Shown: piece after piece, positions 35,254 to 44,478 of the stretch
How the letters are laid out: the number at the start of each line of letters is the position of its first letter
Numbering within the stretch: position 1 is the first letter of the stretch
Assembly (NCBI GenBank): GCA_945273835.1
Contig: CALYPL010000008.1
Coordinates: 1 to 64,000 of the forward strand
Reading direction: 5' to 3'
DNA length: 64,000 nt
Source of the DNA: an uncultured Dysgonomonas sp.
GTDB lineage: Bacteria > Bacteroidota > Bacteroidia > Bacteroidales > Dysgonomonadaceae
Position numbers and translations under genes: made by a program
Notes under the pieces: model-generated
Database searches by the model: none
Seen by the model: the letters and a program-made list of their open reading frames with translations, nothing else
What the model was told of the DNA's origin: nothing

Positions 35254-36288
35254 ATGAGATATTATATATTGTTATTGGGTTTGTTTTTTTCTTCTTTAAT
35301 ATATTCGCAAACCGGAGTTGATAAACTGATTAAAGAAGGTGTAAGCCTGCACGATAAAGGACAATACAAAGATGCGATAGAATGTTATAAAAAAGCATTG
35401 GCTATAAACCCGACATCAATGTCGGCTATATATGAAACATCACTATCATATTTACAGCTAAAGGATTATGAAAATGCGATGAGGTTCAGTACCAAAGTTA
35501 TCAATGCAAACTTTAAGCCTTTGTTGATGGATGCTTATATCGTTAAAAGTACCGCTTTGGCACAAACCGATAAATTAGATATGTCCATACAGCTGCTTAA
35601 TGAAGCAATTGAACGCTGTGGCGATTCGTATTTATTACACTTCAATTTAGGGCTGTGTTATTTCAATCGGCTGAATAATCGTTTAGCGATTCACCATTTG
35701 CGCAAAGCTATAGAAATTGATGCTACTCATGCAAGCGCATTCTTGTTATACGCTTATGCTTTAAATGACTCTGGAAAATGGTTACAGAGTTTCTACGCGT
35801 TCCACTTCTTCCTTTTTTTGGAGCCAAACACAGGCAGATCGGAAGAGGCCTTTGGCGAAATGTATGAAATCCTTATGGCAAAACGTTCGGAAGATGAATT
35901 ACAGCCTGAAGATGGGGTTGATAGAGCTTTACTTTATAAAGCAATACAAAAACTTCAGCCTTTGAACAATGACGACCCTAAAGAGAAATTTAAGTTTTTT
36001 GAAGAAGCCTCTAAAACAATATTTCTAACATTGAGTTTGCAACAAGAAGAAAGTTCTGCAGGTTTGTTATGGTATTTTTTTGTTCCTACTTATGTAGAGA
36101 TTTTAGAGTCCGGTTTTTTCGATACATATAGCCGTTACGTGAGCGTAGCATATTTCCCTGAATCGCTTGAATGGTGGAATAATAATAAAGACAAGGTCGA
36201 TAAATTTATACAGTGGTTCGAATATGGACATGGTTTTGAAGATGAGACTGATGAAGTTGAGGTCTTGGACGATGCAGATCCTGAGTAA
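35254..36288 (+). CDS. Exported TPR-repeat protein
   Basis: A 344-residue protein with a signal peptide (residues 1-18, cleavage after IYSQ). At least four tetratricopeptide repeats follow between residues 22 and 190: HDKGQYKDAIECYKKALAIN and LHFNLGLCYFNRLNNRLAIH are clear examples. The C-terminal 120 residues are acidic and not recognised, ending in DETDEVEVLDDADPE. It should act as a periplasmic scaffold. It is the first gene of a four-gene run with an ECF sigma factor 12-21 nt downstream, a common Bacteroidota arrangement whose signal is unknown. Confidence 0.85.
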   Translation: MRYYILLLGLFFSSLIYSQTGVDKLIKEGVSLHDKGQYKDAIECYKKALAINPTSMSAIYETSLSYLQLKDYENAMRFSTKVINANFKPLLMDAYIVKSTALAQTDKLDMSIQLLNEAIERCGDSYLLHFNLGLCYFNRLNNRLAIHHLRKAIEIDATHASAFLLYAYALNDSGKWLQSFYAFHFFLFLEPNTGRSEEAFGEMYEILMAKRSEDELQPEDGVDRALLYKAIQKLQPLNNDDPKEKFKFFEEASKTIFLTLSLQQEESSAGLLWYFFVPTYVEILESGFFDTYSRYVSVAYFPESLEWWNNNKDKVDKFIQWFEYGHGFEDETDEVEVLDDADPE

Positions 36289-36309
36289 AAATAATCACAG
36301 TTGAATAAA

Positions 36310-36861
36310 ATGACCCGAGATAAGGATCAGTTATTAATAGAGAAGCTGCAAAACGCTTCTTCCCGAAGTGATGCTTTCTCGGAGTTAGTTCAACAATACA
36401 GCCGACCATTGTATTGGCAAATACGTAAGATAGTTATCGACCACGATGACACAAATGACATACTTCAAAATACTTTTATAAAAATCTGGACAAGTATAAA
36501 TAGTTTTAAAGGTGATTCCAAATTGTCGACTTGGTTATATCGTATAGCCATAAATGAGAGCATTACTTTTCTGAACAAACAACGAAATAAGCACAATATA
36601 CCAATTGATAGCACTGATAGTTTTCTAATGTCAAAATTAGAATCAGACCCTTATATAGATGGCGATGATGTTCAATTGAAGTTGCAGAAAGCTGTTTTAT
36701 CATTGCCGGATAAACAGCGCCTGGTCTTTAATATGAAATATTTTGATGAAATGAAGTATGACGAAATATCTGAAATTCTCGAAACATCGGTCGGAGCTTT
36801 GAAAGCCTCTTATCATCATGCAGTAAAAAAAATAGAAGAATTTTTATCAAAAGAAGATTAA
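36310..36861 (+). CDS. ECF-type RNA polymerase sigma factor
   Basis: About 183 residues from ATG 36310 (a TTG three codons earlier is less likely). Region 2 has DTNDILQNTFIKIW and the -10-recognition segment LSTWLYRIAINESITFL. Region 4 has LPDKQRLVFNMKYFDEMKYDEISEIL with the helix-turn-helix at about residues 140-165. It should direct RNA polymerase to a small regulon. No FecR-like anti-sigma gene is present, but the next gene encodes a short single-pass membrane protein in the usual anti-sigma position. Cotranscribed with the TPR gene. Confidence 0.95.
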   Translation: MTRDKDQLLIEKLQNASSRSDAFSELVQQYSRPLYWQIRKIVIDHDDTNDILQNTFIKIWTSINSFKGDSKLSTWLYRIAINESITFLNKQRNKHNIPIDSTDSFLMSKLESDPYIDGDDVQLKLQKAVLSLPDKQRLVFNMKYFDEMKYDEISEILETSVGALKASYHHAVKKIEEFLSKED

Positions 36862-36920
36862 ACTTTTTTGAAGTTTGAGAGTCTCTTTAATACGAACTCA
36901 ATTTGAAAGTATACATATAA

Positions 36921-37253
36921 ATGAAAAAATTAGAAAATTATAGTAATACTCCTCCCTTTAAAGTTCCCGACAATTATTTTGAGAACTTTAATATTCAAAT
37001 TGTGGATACTTTAACACATAAACAACATCCTAAAAATAAATGGGTTTTGAAAAAAGTTATGCCTTGGATTGTTGCAGCAGCAACGTTTTGTGGCGTTATT
37101 TTTTCAATAGGAATTTTGGATGATCAACAAGTTCGTAAAATTCATAAAGATATTACTGATGTTACGCTTTATGAAGATGATTATATAAATTATATGGAAG
37201 AGCAGTCCACACAGTCAATATATATGGATATGTTTTATGACAACAATAATTAA
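36921..37253 (+). CDS. Short single-pass membrane protein, possible anti-sigma factor
   Basis: A 110-residue protein. The cytoplasmic N-terminal 45 residues (MKKLENYSNTPPFKVPDNYF) carry the PPFKVPDNYFE phrase seen in Bacteroidota proteins downstream of ECF sigma factors. One membrane helix lies at residues 48-66 (MPWIVAAATFCGVIFSIGIL). The acidic outer tail is rich in Asp, Glu and Tyr. It lies 59 nt after the sigma gene. A role in holding the sigma factor at the membrane is an inference from position and topology only; no zinc-binding HxxxCxxC motif is present. Confidence 0.7.
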   Translation: MKKLENYSNTPPFKVPDNYFENFNIQIVDTLTHKQHPKNKWVLKKVMPWIVAAATFCGVIFSIGILDDQQVRKIHKDITDVTLYEDDYINYMEEQSTQSIYMDMFYDNNN

Positions 37254-37272
37254 AACTTTTAAGCTTTATTCT

Positions 37273-37755
37273 ATGAAAACTAAAATATTAATCTGTCTAT
37301 TATTTTTAAGTATTTTTTGTGTTAATGCTCAGCAAAAGTGTAATACTGACAGGCAAAATAGAATAGAGGTTTTTAAACAAAAAAAAGCTGAGTTTCTAAA
37401 AAAAGAATTGCAGTTGACTGACGCAGAATTCAAATCATTTATACCACTGGTAAATGAATTGATGGATAAAAAATATGAAGTAAATCGCAGTTCGCGTCAA
37501 TATATGAAAACCATATCATATAAGAAAGTAAATTCAGACACTGATTATAAAACGGCAATAAATGCAATGCTAAATTCACAGCTGCAAGAAGCCCAGCTTC
37601 AAAAAGAATATTCCCAAAAATTTCTCGAAGTATTACCTGCAGAAAAAGTATATAAATATTATCAGGTTGAAATGAAGTTTATGAGAAATATGCTTGATAA
37701 AAGAAACGCAGAACATCATCGTAACGGCAATAAATCAAGTTCTCAACCTAAATAA
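37273..37755 (+). CDS. Periplasmic Spy/CpxP-like helical protein
   Basis: About 160 residues from ATG 37273; the frame could begin at 37237, but a signal peptide (MKTKILICLLFLSIFCVNAQ) starts here. The mature protein is almost wholly helical and charged (KKAELKK-type pattern), with LQLTDAEFKSFIPLVNEL resembling the LTxxQ repeats of Spy/CpxP stress chaperones or metal-sensor proteins. It overlaps the tail of the previous gene's frame slightly if the longer start is used. It ends the ECF operon and may be a target of, or modulate, the sigma factor. Confidence 0.75.
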   Translation: MKTKILICLLFLSIFCVNAQQKCNTDRQNRIEVFKQKKAEFLKKELQLTDAEFKSFIPLVNELMDKKYEVNRSSRQYMKTISYKKVNSDTDYKTAINAMLNSQLQEAQLQKEYSQKFLEVLPAEKVYKYYQVEMKFMRNMLDKRNAEHHRNGNKSSSQPK

Positions 37756-37985
37756 ACATGTGATTTAACATGCAGATATTACACAATAAATATTCTGCAT
37801 TATGATTTGGAATTAAAATCATAATATATAGATTTACTATTCATAAAAGAGTATTCTACACGATTCAAAACATAACTTTCAATCCAAAATTTGTAAAACA
37901 TATTAGCAAATCGGTTTATAATATTTTTAATCGCTTTAATTAATACGTTATACATAAATAAGGTAATTTATCCGTATAAAATAAT

Positions 37986-37993
37986 TAACTTTG
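37986..37993 (+). promoter_or_regulatory. Candidate -7 box of the MFS exporter gene
   Basis: TAACTTTG fits TAnnTTTG and lies 45 bases before the ATG at 38039. The -33 region is not convincing. Confidence 0.45.
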
Positions 37994-38038
37994 ATCTGTT
38001 TAACAATGAAATAGACAATCAAATGTCTTGGAACATGT

Positions 38039-39277
38039 ATGCAAAACTGGAAAAGGACATTTTATTTAATTTGGAGCGGAGAATTAATATCAACACTTAC
38101 CAGTTCCATTGTAGGATACGCAGTCGTATTCTGGCTTAGCGTAGAAACCAAATCGGCAGAAGTACTTACATACGCTATGCTTGCCAGCCTTTTGCCCCAA
38201 GTATTACTTGGTATGTTTACTGGCGTATTTGTTGATCGTTGGCATCGTAAATGGACTATGATTGGTGCTGACAGTTTTATCGCTTTATGTACCGGCATAT
38301 TAAGTATTTTATTTTACACAGGCATAGCAGAAATCTGGCAGGTTTATATTCTACTTGCTATGCGATCCATAGGAAGTGCTTTCCATACACCAGCCATGCA
38401 GGCATCCATTCCCTTATTGGCACCCGAATCACAACTGATGCATATATCCGGCGTTAATCAGATAATTTATTCCATCTGTAACATTGCCGGACCTGCTATT
38501 GCTGCCGTTTTGATTACTATTATGGATATGAGTTATGTTTTGTTGTTGGATATTGGAGGAGCAGTTATAGCCTGTTCAGCATTGCTTTTTGTGACAATAC
38601 CAAATCCGAAAAAAAACGTTGATGTTATGAAACAACCTCATATTTTTAAAGAAATAAAAGAAGGTCTTTCGGCTATCTTTGAAAAAAGAGGTTTAGGTTG
38701 GATATTCACATTCGATATAATCAGTACATTTTTTGTTCTACCCATAGCAGCATTATTTCCTTTAATGACTTTAAATTATTTTGAAGGAAAAACATTCGAT
38801 ATGAGTTTAGTTGAAATTGTTTGGGGAATAGGTTCGCTGGCAGGAGGTGGATTGCTTGGTATAAGAAAGATGAAACTGGCTAATAAAGTTTTGATCATAA
38901 ATATAGCTGATATCGTTTTAGGACTTATGTTTATGCTGTCAGGCTTGTTACCTCCTTCGGGGTTTATAGGTTTCCTGATTTTTATGTCGTTAGGAGGCGT
39001 GGCGGGCGCCATATTCATGGGAGCCTTTACTGTAATTCTTCAAACCCAAATATCATCCGAAAAATTAGGACGTGTTTTTGCGATGTACGGCAGTATCACA
39101 TTGCTTCCATCTATACCCGGTTTGTTAGCGACAAGCTTTATCGCTGAAAATATTGGTTTGCCTCATTCTTTTATCATAGCCGGATTCGCAATAATTTGTT
39201 CAGCTGTGATTTTATTGTTCATACCATCTGTTAGAAAATTAGGACGATCAACTATTGGGCTACAATCACCGGAATAA
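38039..39277 (+). CDS. MFS exporter, DHA3/macrolide-efflux-like
   Basis: A 412-residue polytopic protein with twelve predicted helices. The N-terminal phrase FYLIWSGELISTLTSSIVGYAVVFWL and the FVDRWHRKWTMIGAD loop between helices 2 and 3 are typical of the DHA3 (MefA-like) family of proton-driven drug exporters. Helices 7-12 contain GIGSLAGGGLLG, and the C-terminus is short and basic. It is a single gene with its own promoter-like box and no regulator adjacent. Substrate unknown. Confidence 0.85.
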   Translation: MQNWKRTFYLIWSGELISTLTSSIVGYAVVFWLSVETKSAEVLTYAMLASLLPQVLLGMFTGVFVDRWHRKWTMIGADSFIALCTGILSILFYTGIAEIWQVYILLAMRSIGSAFHTPAMQASIPLLAPESQLMHISGVNQIIYSICNIAGPAIAAVLITIMDMSYVLLLDIGGAVIACSALLFVTIPNPKKNVDVMKQPHIFKEIKEGLSAIFEKRGLGWIFTFDIISTFFVLPIAALFPLMTLNYFEGKTFDMSLVEIVWGIGSLAGGGLLGIRKMKLANKVLIINIADIVLGLMFMLSGLLPPSGFIGFLIFMSLGGVAGAIFMGAFTVILQTQISSEKLGRVFAMYGSITLLPSIPGLLATSFIAENIGLPHSFIIAGFAIICSAVILLFIPSVRKLGRSTIGLQSPE

Positions 39278-39719
39278 ATAATTTAATACTATAATTGCTA
39301 TTAGTTTTTTTACGATATACAATTAAATCATAATAAGTGGTTTTAGTCATAATTCTTTTATAATAAGTAAACTTAAACCTAATCTATAAATATCATAATA
39401 CATCTCAATCGGATAGTTTAAAAATAGAAATTTGAAAAAGATAATATTTTGATACGATAATTCGACATCATTTTTTTATCACACTTTAATTAAAATTATA
39501 AAGTTTAGTATTAAATGAAATGCTAAATAGGTCAAATCTATCAGAATAGTTTTCTTTAATTGTAACTGTTTGTTTGTTAATTGTTTAATTTGTTTTTTTG
39601 AGATTTCAGTAAAGATGTTTTACAACATGTATGTGTATTTTTAACGCATAATATCCTTTTTGTGAAAAATGAATAAATAAATTTGCTCAACAATTATTTA
39701 TAGTTTTTAACCCTCCATT
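39278..39719 (+). other. AT-rich leader region before the GH3 operon
   Basis: No gene, tRNA or mobile element is seen in these 442 bases. It is AT-rich with repeated TTTGTT words around 39565-39600. A candidate -7 box TAAATTTG at 39678-39685 has a TTTG at 39659-39662, but the 15-nt gap is short. The regulator of the locus is not encoded here. Confidence 0.55.
39678..39685 (+). promoter_or_regulatory. Candidate -7 box of the GH3/phosphatase operon
   Basis: TAAATTTG fits the -7 consensus, 34 bases before the ATG at 39720. The nearest TTTG upstream is 15 nt away, shorter than usual. Confidence 0.35.
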
Positions 39720-42035
39720 ATGAGAAAAAGTAAAATTTTAATAATCTTGACAGGCATATTTTGTCTGCAAAGTTCTTTATCATCACAAACTCCCGATTAT
39801 CGAATTGTCGAAAATAAAAAGGGTGCAACATTAGGTTATTCACCTGATTCGGGAATTGAGATTTTAACAGTCAATGGTCTGAAGTTTAAAGATTTAAATA
39901 AAAATGGTAAGCTTGATCCTTACGAAGATTGGCGTTTACCTGTTGAAGTCCGAGCCAAAGATTTGGCAAAAAGAATGTCTGTTGAGCAAATAGCCGGTCT
40001 AATGTTGTATAGTGCCCATCAAAGTATTCCTGCGCAAAGCAGAGGTTTAGGTTCTGCAACTTACAATGGTAAATCTTATGCTGAAAGTGGAGCAAATGCA
40101 TGGGATTTGACAGACAATCAGAAAAAATTCTTAAAAGAAGATAATCTACGTCATGTGCTTGTGATGACGTTACAAGGTCCTGAGGTGACAGCCAAATGGA
40201 ACAACAATATGCAAGCATATCTTGAAAAAACAGAATTAGGTATACCGGGTAATACTAGTTCTGACCCTCGTCATGCCACAACAACAAACGCAGAGTTTAA
40301 TGCGGCTGGTGGAGCTATATCTTTATGGCCTCGTGAGCTTGGTCTAGCAGCTACATTCGATCCTGAAATTGTTCGTCAGTTTGGAGAAATTGCTTCTATC
40401 GAATACAGAGCTCTGGGTATTGGAACAGCTCTATCCCCTCAAATTGATTTAGTTTCTGAACCACGTTGGTCTCGTTTTGGAATGACTTTTGGAGAAGGCA
40501 CTAAATTGGTAACCGACATAGCGAGAGCTTATGTAGATGGATTTCAAACATCTACCGGCAAAGATGAAGTCGCTAACGGATGGGGTTATAAAAGTGTTAA
40601 TGCTATGGTGAAGCATTGGCCAAGTGGTGGACCTGAAGAAGGTGGTCGTGATGGACACTGGGCCTTCGGTAAGTTTGCTGTTTATCCTGGTGACAATTTT
40701 AGCGAGCATCTTTTACCATTTACAGAAGGAGCATTTAAATTGAAGGGTAAGACTAAAATGGCGTCGGCAGTTATGCCTTACTACACTATATCTTACAACC
40801 AGTCTCCTGACGGCGTCAATTGTGGTAATGGATTCAATAAATACATTATAACAGATTTACTCAGAGAAAAATATTCTTATGACGGTGTTGTTTGTACCGA
40901 TTGGGGTATAACATCAGATGAAGGACAAACTCCGGATGTATTTCGCGGAAAACCTTGGGGCCTTGAAAATAAAACTGTAGTAGAAAGACACTACGCTGCC
41001 ATAAAAGCAGGTGTAGACCAATTCGGAGGTAATAACGACAAAGTGCCGGTATTGGAAGCCTATAAAATGGGAGTTCAAGAATTTGGTGAAGATTATATGC
41101 GTAAGCGTTTTGAAAGATCAGCAGTTCGCATTTTGAAAAATATTTTCAGACTCGGATTGTTTGAAAATCCATATCTCGATCCGGAAGAAAGTGCACGTGT
41201 AGTCGGTAATCCTGAATTTATGAAAGCGGGATACGAAGCACAGATTAAATCAACTGTGATGCTCAAAAACAAAGGAAATATTTTGCCTGTCAAAGATCGT
41301 AAAACCGTATATATCCCAAAAACTTATACACCAGCATCAAGAGATTGGTGGGGAAGATGGACTGAATCTTCTTTAGACTATCCGGTAAGCCTTGAGGTAG
41401 TTAAGAAATATTATAATGTTACATCAAATCCAGATGAAGCCGATTTTGCATTAGTTTTTGTGTCTAACCCAAAAAGTGAATTTGGAGGTTATTCATTAGC
41501 TGACCGTAAGGCCGGGGGAAATGGATATTTACCTATCTCGTTACAATACAACCCATATACAGCCGTAAATGCACGTAAACAAAGTATAGCTGCAGGCGAC
41601 CCTGTTATAGACCCTTCTATAACCAATCGTTCTTACCAAGGTAAAACATCTCGCACAAGTAATGCTAATGATTTGGCAGTATTACTTACAACTCGCGAAA
41701 TGATGGTTGATAAACCGGTTATTGCCGTTATTGATGTCGCTAATCCTATGGTATTTAATGAATTTGAAAAAGATATGGATGGTATAATCATTCGTTTTGG
41801 AGGATCGGCTCAGTCAGTTCTTGATATAATATCAGGTAAATATGAACCTTCCGGATTATTACCGGTTCAGATGCCTGCTAATATGGATACAGTAGAAAAA
41901 CAATTTGAAGACGTTCCACGTGATATGGAATGCCACAAAGATACAGAAGGTCATATCTATGACTTTGGATATGGACTTAACTGGTCTGGAGTGATAAAAG
42001 ATGAAAGATACGATAAGTACGTTAAAACCAAATAA
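39720..42035 (+). CDS. Exported glycoside hydrolase family 3 enzyme
   Basis: A 771-residue GH3 protein with a signal peptide (cleavage near SLSSQ). A calcium-loop-like DLNKNGKLDPYEDW at 58-71 precedes the (beta/alpha)8 barrel. VKHW at 297-300 lies in the substrate-binding region, and Asp394 in VVCTDWG is the expected catalytic nucleophile. The second alpha/beta sandwich domain follows and ends near residue 745. No C-terminal fibronectin III-like domain is visible, unlike the second GH3 in this unit. It probably cuts beta-glucosides in the periplasm. It heads a five-gene run (30 nt before the barrel gene). Confidence 0.92.
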   Translation: MRKSKILIILTGIFCLQSSLSSQTPDYRIVENKKGATLGYSPDSGIEILTVNGLKFKDLNKNGKLDPYEDWRLPVEVRAKDLAKRMSVEQIAGLMLYSAHQSIPAQSRGLGSATYNGKSYAESGANAWDLTDNQKKFLKEDNLRHVLVMTLQGPEVTAKWNNNMQAYLEKTELGIPGNTSSDPRHATTTNAEFNAAGGAISLWPRELGLAATFDPEIVRQFGEIASIEYRALGIGTALSPQIDLVSEPRWSRFGMTFGEGTKLVTDIARAYVDGFQTSTGKDEVANGWGYKSVNAMVKHWPSGGPEEGGRDGHWAFGKFAVYPGDNFSEHLLPFTEGAFKLKGKTKMASAVMPYYTISYNQSPDGVNCGNGFNKYIITDLLREKYSYDGVVCTDWGITSDEGQTPDVFRGKPWGLENKTVVERHYAAIKAGVDQFGGNNDKVPVLEAYKMGVQEFGEDYMRKRFERSAVRILKNIFRLGLFENPYLDPEESARVVGNPEFMKAGYEAQIKSTVMLKNKGNILPVKDRKTVYIPKTYTPASRDWWGRWTESSLDYPVSLEVVKKYYNVTSNPDEADFALVFVSNPKSEFGGYSLADRKAGGNGYLPISLQYNPYTAVNARKQSIAAGDPVIDPSITNRSYQGKTSRTSNANDLAVLLTTREMMVDKPVIAVIDVANPMVFNEFEKDMDGIIIRFGGSAQSVLDIISGKYEPSGLLPVQMPANMDTVEKQFEDVPRDMECHKDTEGHIYDFGYGLNWSGVIKDERYDKYVKTK

Positions 42036-42065
42036 TTACTGACCATTTATCAATACAATTTATAC

Positions 42066-44381
42066 ATGAAAAAAAATTATTCTAAAGTTTTGCTATTATG
42101 CCTAGCTTCGTGTCTTGCAGTGCCTGCAATTTCACAAGAAGCAAAAAAAGAGGATGCTAAGAAAGCAACCGCTTCACCTAAGGTCGGAGGAACCTCTAAT
42201 GTGATGTTAAATGCTTCCTCAGACAATGGTCCTCGTGATGTAAATATCGGTTTGCCTAAGAGTGTTGGAGGTACTGTTGTACTTGAAAACGGCTTGCCTG
42301 TGACTTTTGACTATAATGGTCAAATGCCAACAAACGTTTGGCGTCAGGATAACGGTGTTTCACGTTTCAAGGTATTGAATGTATCTGAAACTGCCTTGTT
42401 GGCAAGCGATGTTGGTGTATCAGTTAGTACATGGACAAACCGAGGAACAGAGAAATTCAAAGGTGCGGCAACTTTCACAACCAACTCATTTGGTTTGTTG
42501 CGTGGAGATGCGAGTGTTAGTGGTCCGATAGCTAAAGATTTATACTATTCGTTAACTGCATTTTTGAACTACGATCCCGGGACGTTTCGTTCAAATATAG
42601 CAACATTTATGGATCAGACTCAGATATTTAAAGGGGTTATCAATAAAAAGTTTGCTAACGGACAAATCGGTGTACAATATAAATATGCACATAGTGGAAA
42701 TATATCATCAAAACAAAGTCCTTATATCTATCATAAGAATGGTAAAGTTGATGCACTGCCCGGTTTCCGTATAGGACGTGATTCATATCTTGAACAATCA
42801 GGAAAAATACATGCTATTGATCCGCTTACAGGAAAAAATGTAACTTGGGATGCAATAGATGATGCAGCGAGCACATCACATGTTATTGATCTGATGGGAG
42901 ATTATAAATTTGATAACGGCATGGTTTTAGATTATACAGTTCGTTACCATTACGCAAATTCAGGTTTTTATAATCCTTATCTCACTAGTATATCAAAAGG
43001 CGTAGACGCTTCAACTAACGAAGCTGACTTGAAACACGGAGATAAAAGATATTATTACGTAGATAATCCAAATGCTCCTTATAACGGTTATGTTCAAAAC
43101 GGATTGATGATTTTTTCACCTCAATCGGAAAAAAATACAGTTATGGCTCGATTTGAATTGAGTAAAAAAACTGATAAACATCAATGGATGTTAGGCTTAC
43201 ATAACTGGTATTATAATGCAGATAATGTTGCAAGTGCTACATACAATTACCAGTTTGAAGTATCACCTAATCCAAAAGCTTTGGCTTATGATAAATGGGT
43301 TACACAAGACAAAAATGGTAAGGATGTAACACCACATTGGGAAAAAGGTACTGATGAATATGGTACTTCAAGCCATAATAAAAGTATGCAATATTACAAT
43401 GGTAAGGAAAATAAATTAGCCGTTGTTGCAGCCGACAAATGGAATATATTTGACAAATTATCAGTTGATGCCGGTACCAGACTTGAGTGGCAGAAAGTGA
43501 TTGGTGATTGGTATCCAGCAGCAAACCGTAAAGAAGCAGGTACTAATTGGATATCAGGAAAGACATCTGATGTAAATAAAAGTTGGTGGAATTTTAGTGT
43601 TACAGCAAGCGCAACATATAAAGCTTTCAATAATTTCGGATTTTTGGCAGATGCATATTATTTGCAACAAGCCGGAAGACTTAGTTCATATGCCGGTGCA
43701 GATGATCCGGCTATTCAAAAATGTGAAATACCTGGATTTGCAGGTGGGGTATATTTCAATCATCCGTTAATTAGTTTGGTTTCTAAAGTTACTAAGATCA
43801 AACGCACTAATTTTAAAAATAACTCTACATTCAATAAGCCTAATTCAACTGAAATTGAAAAGAGAACTATTAGTTATGATGTAAATACTATTGGTTGGAC
43901 AACCGACGTAGTGCTTACACCATTTAAAGGATTTGATTTCCATTTCTTATTGACTCTTCAGAAACCTAAATACGAAAATTACGAATTTGAAACAAGTTGG
44001 GGACAAAAAGTTAACAACAATGGTAATATCGCTCGTAGTGTATCAAAAACTATTATTGAAATTGACCCAAGCTATTCATTCAACAAATTCAAAGTATGGG
44101 CAAGTGCACGTTATTTCAGCAAGGAATACGCTAACTATCCTAACACACTTACATTTGCTGGTCGTTGGGAAACATTTGCCGGTATCAATTACAAATATGA
44201 TAAGAATGTTGAGTTCGCTCTAAGCGCTGTAAACCTTTTGAACCAGAGCGGAGCTCAGGGATCAATTTCCGGAACTAATACTACTACAAGTGAAGAGGCT
44301 ACTGCTTTGTATGATAAACCGCTGTCCGGAACATACATCCGTCCATTCACATTAGAATTTAAAACTAAAGTTAAATTCTGA
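42066..44381 (+). CDS. TonB-receptor-like outer-membrane barrel with diverged plug
   Basis: A 771-residue exported protein (signal peptide ends near VPAISQ). Residues 25-45 are Lys/Ala/Ser-rich. The next 90 residues look like a shortened TonB-dependent plug: GLPKSVGGTVVLENGLPVT in place of the usual RG-rich plug motif. The rest is a long beta barrel ending LEFKTKVKF. No clear TonB box is seen. It should import or export the substrate of the flanking GH3 and phosphatase enzymes. There is no SusD partner. It starts 30 nt after the first GH3 gene and ends before a hairpin. Confidence 0.82.
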   Translation: MKKNYSKVLLLCLASCLAVPAISQEAKKEDAKKATASPKVGGTSNVMLNASSDNGPRDVNIGLPKSVGGTVVLENGLPVTFDYNGQMPTNVWRQDNGVSRFKVLNVSETALLASDVGVSVSTWTNRGTEKFKGAATFTTNSFGLLRGDASVSGPIAKDLYYSLTAFLNYDPGTFRSNIATFMDQTQIFKGVINKKFANGQIGVQYKYAHSGNISSKQSPYIYHKNGKVDALPGFRIGRDSYLEQSGKIHAIDPLTGKNVTWDAIDDAASTSHVIDLMGDYKFDNGMVLDYTVRYHYANSGFYNPYLTSISKGVDASTNEADLKHGDKRYYYVDNPNAPYNGYVQNGLMIFSPQSEKNTVMARFELSKKTDKHQWMLGLHNWYYNADNVASATYNYQFEVSPNPKALAYDKWVTQDKNGKDVTPHWEKGTDEYGTSSHNKSMQYYNGKENKLAVVAADKWNIFDKLSVDAGTRLEWQKVIGDWYPAANRKEAGTNWISGKTSDVNKSWWNFSVTASATYKAFNNFGFLADAYYLQQAGRLSSYAGADDPAIQKCEIPGFAGGVYFNHPLISLVSKVTKIKRTNFKNNSTFNKPNSTEIEKRTISYDVNTIGWTTDVVLTPFKGFDFHFLLTLQKPKYENYEFETSWGQKVNNNGNIARSVSKTIIEIDPSYSFNKFKVWASARYFSKEYANYPNTLTFAGRWETFAGINYKYDKNVEFALSAVNLLNQSGAQGSISGTNTTTSEEATALYDKPLSGTYIRPFTLEFKTKVKF

Positions 44382-44405
44382 TCGTAATAAAGAATTTTAA
44401 ATAAT

Positions 44406-44460
44406 TCCTTCCTCGAAGGATAAAGTCAATTCAGCTTTATTTCAGAGGAAGGATAATTTT
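44406..44460 (+). terminator. Intercistronic hairpin after the barrel gene
   Basis: TCCTTCCTC (44406-44414) pairs with GAGGAAGGA (44445-44453), with a second inner stem ATAAAG/CTTTAT. TAATTTTTAT follows. It could be a partial terminator that lowers expression of the downstream enzyme genes. Confidence 0.6.
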
Positions 44461-44478
44461 TATAATTAACACATTAAC

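Noticed and set aside
39565..39600. TTTGTT-rich stretch as a repeat array
   Set aside because: The words are short and irregular, in keeping with the AT-rich background.
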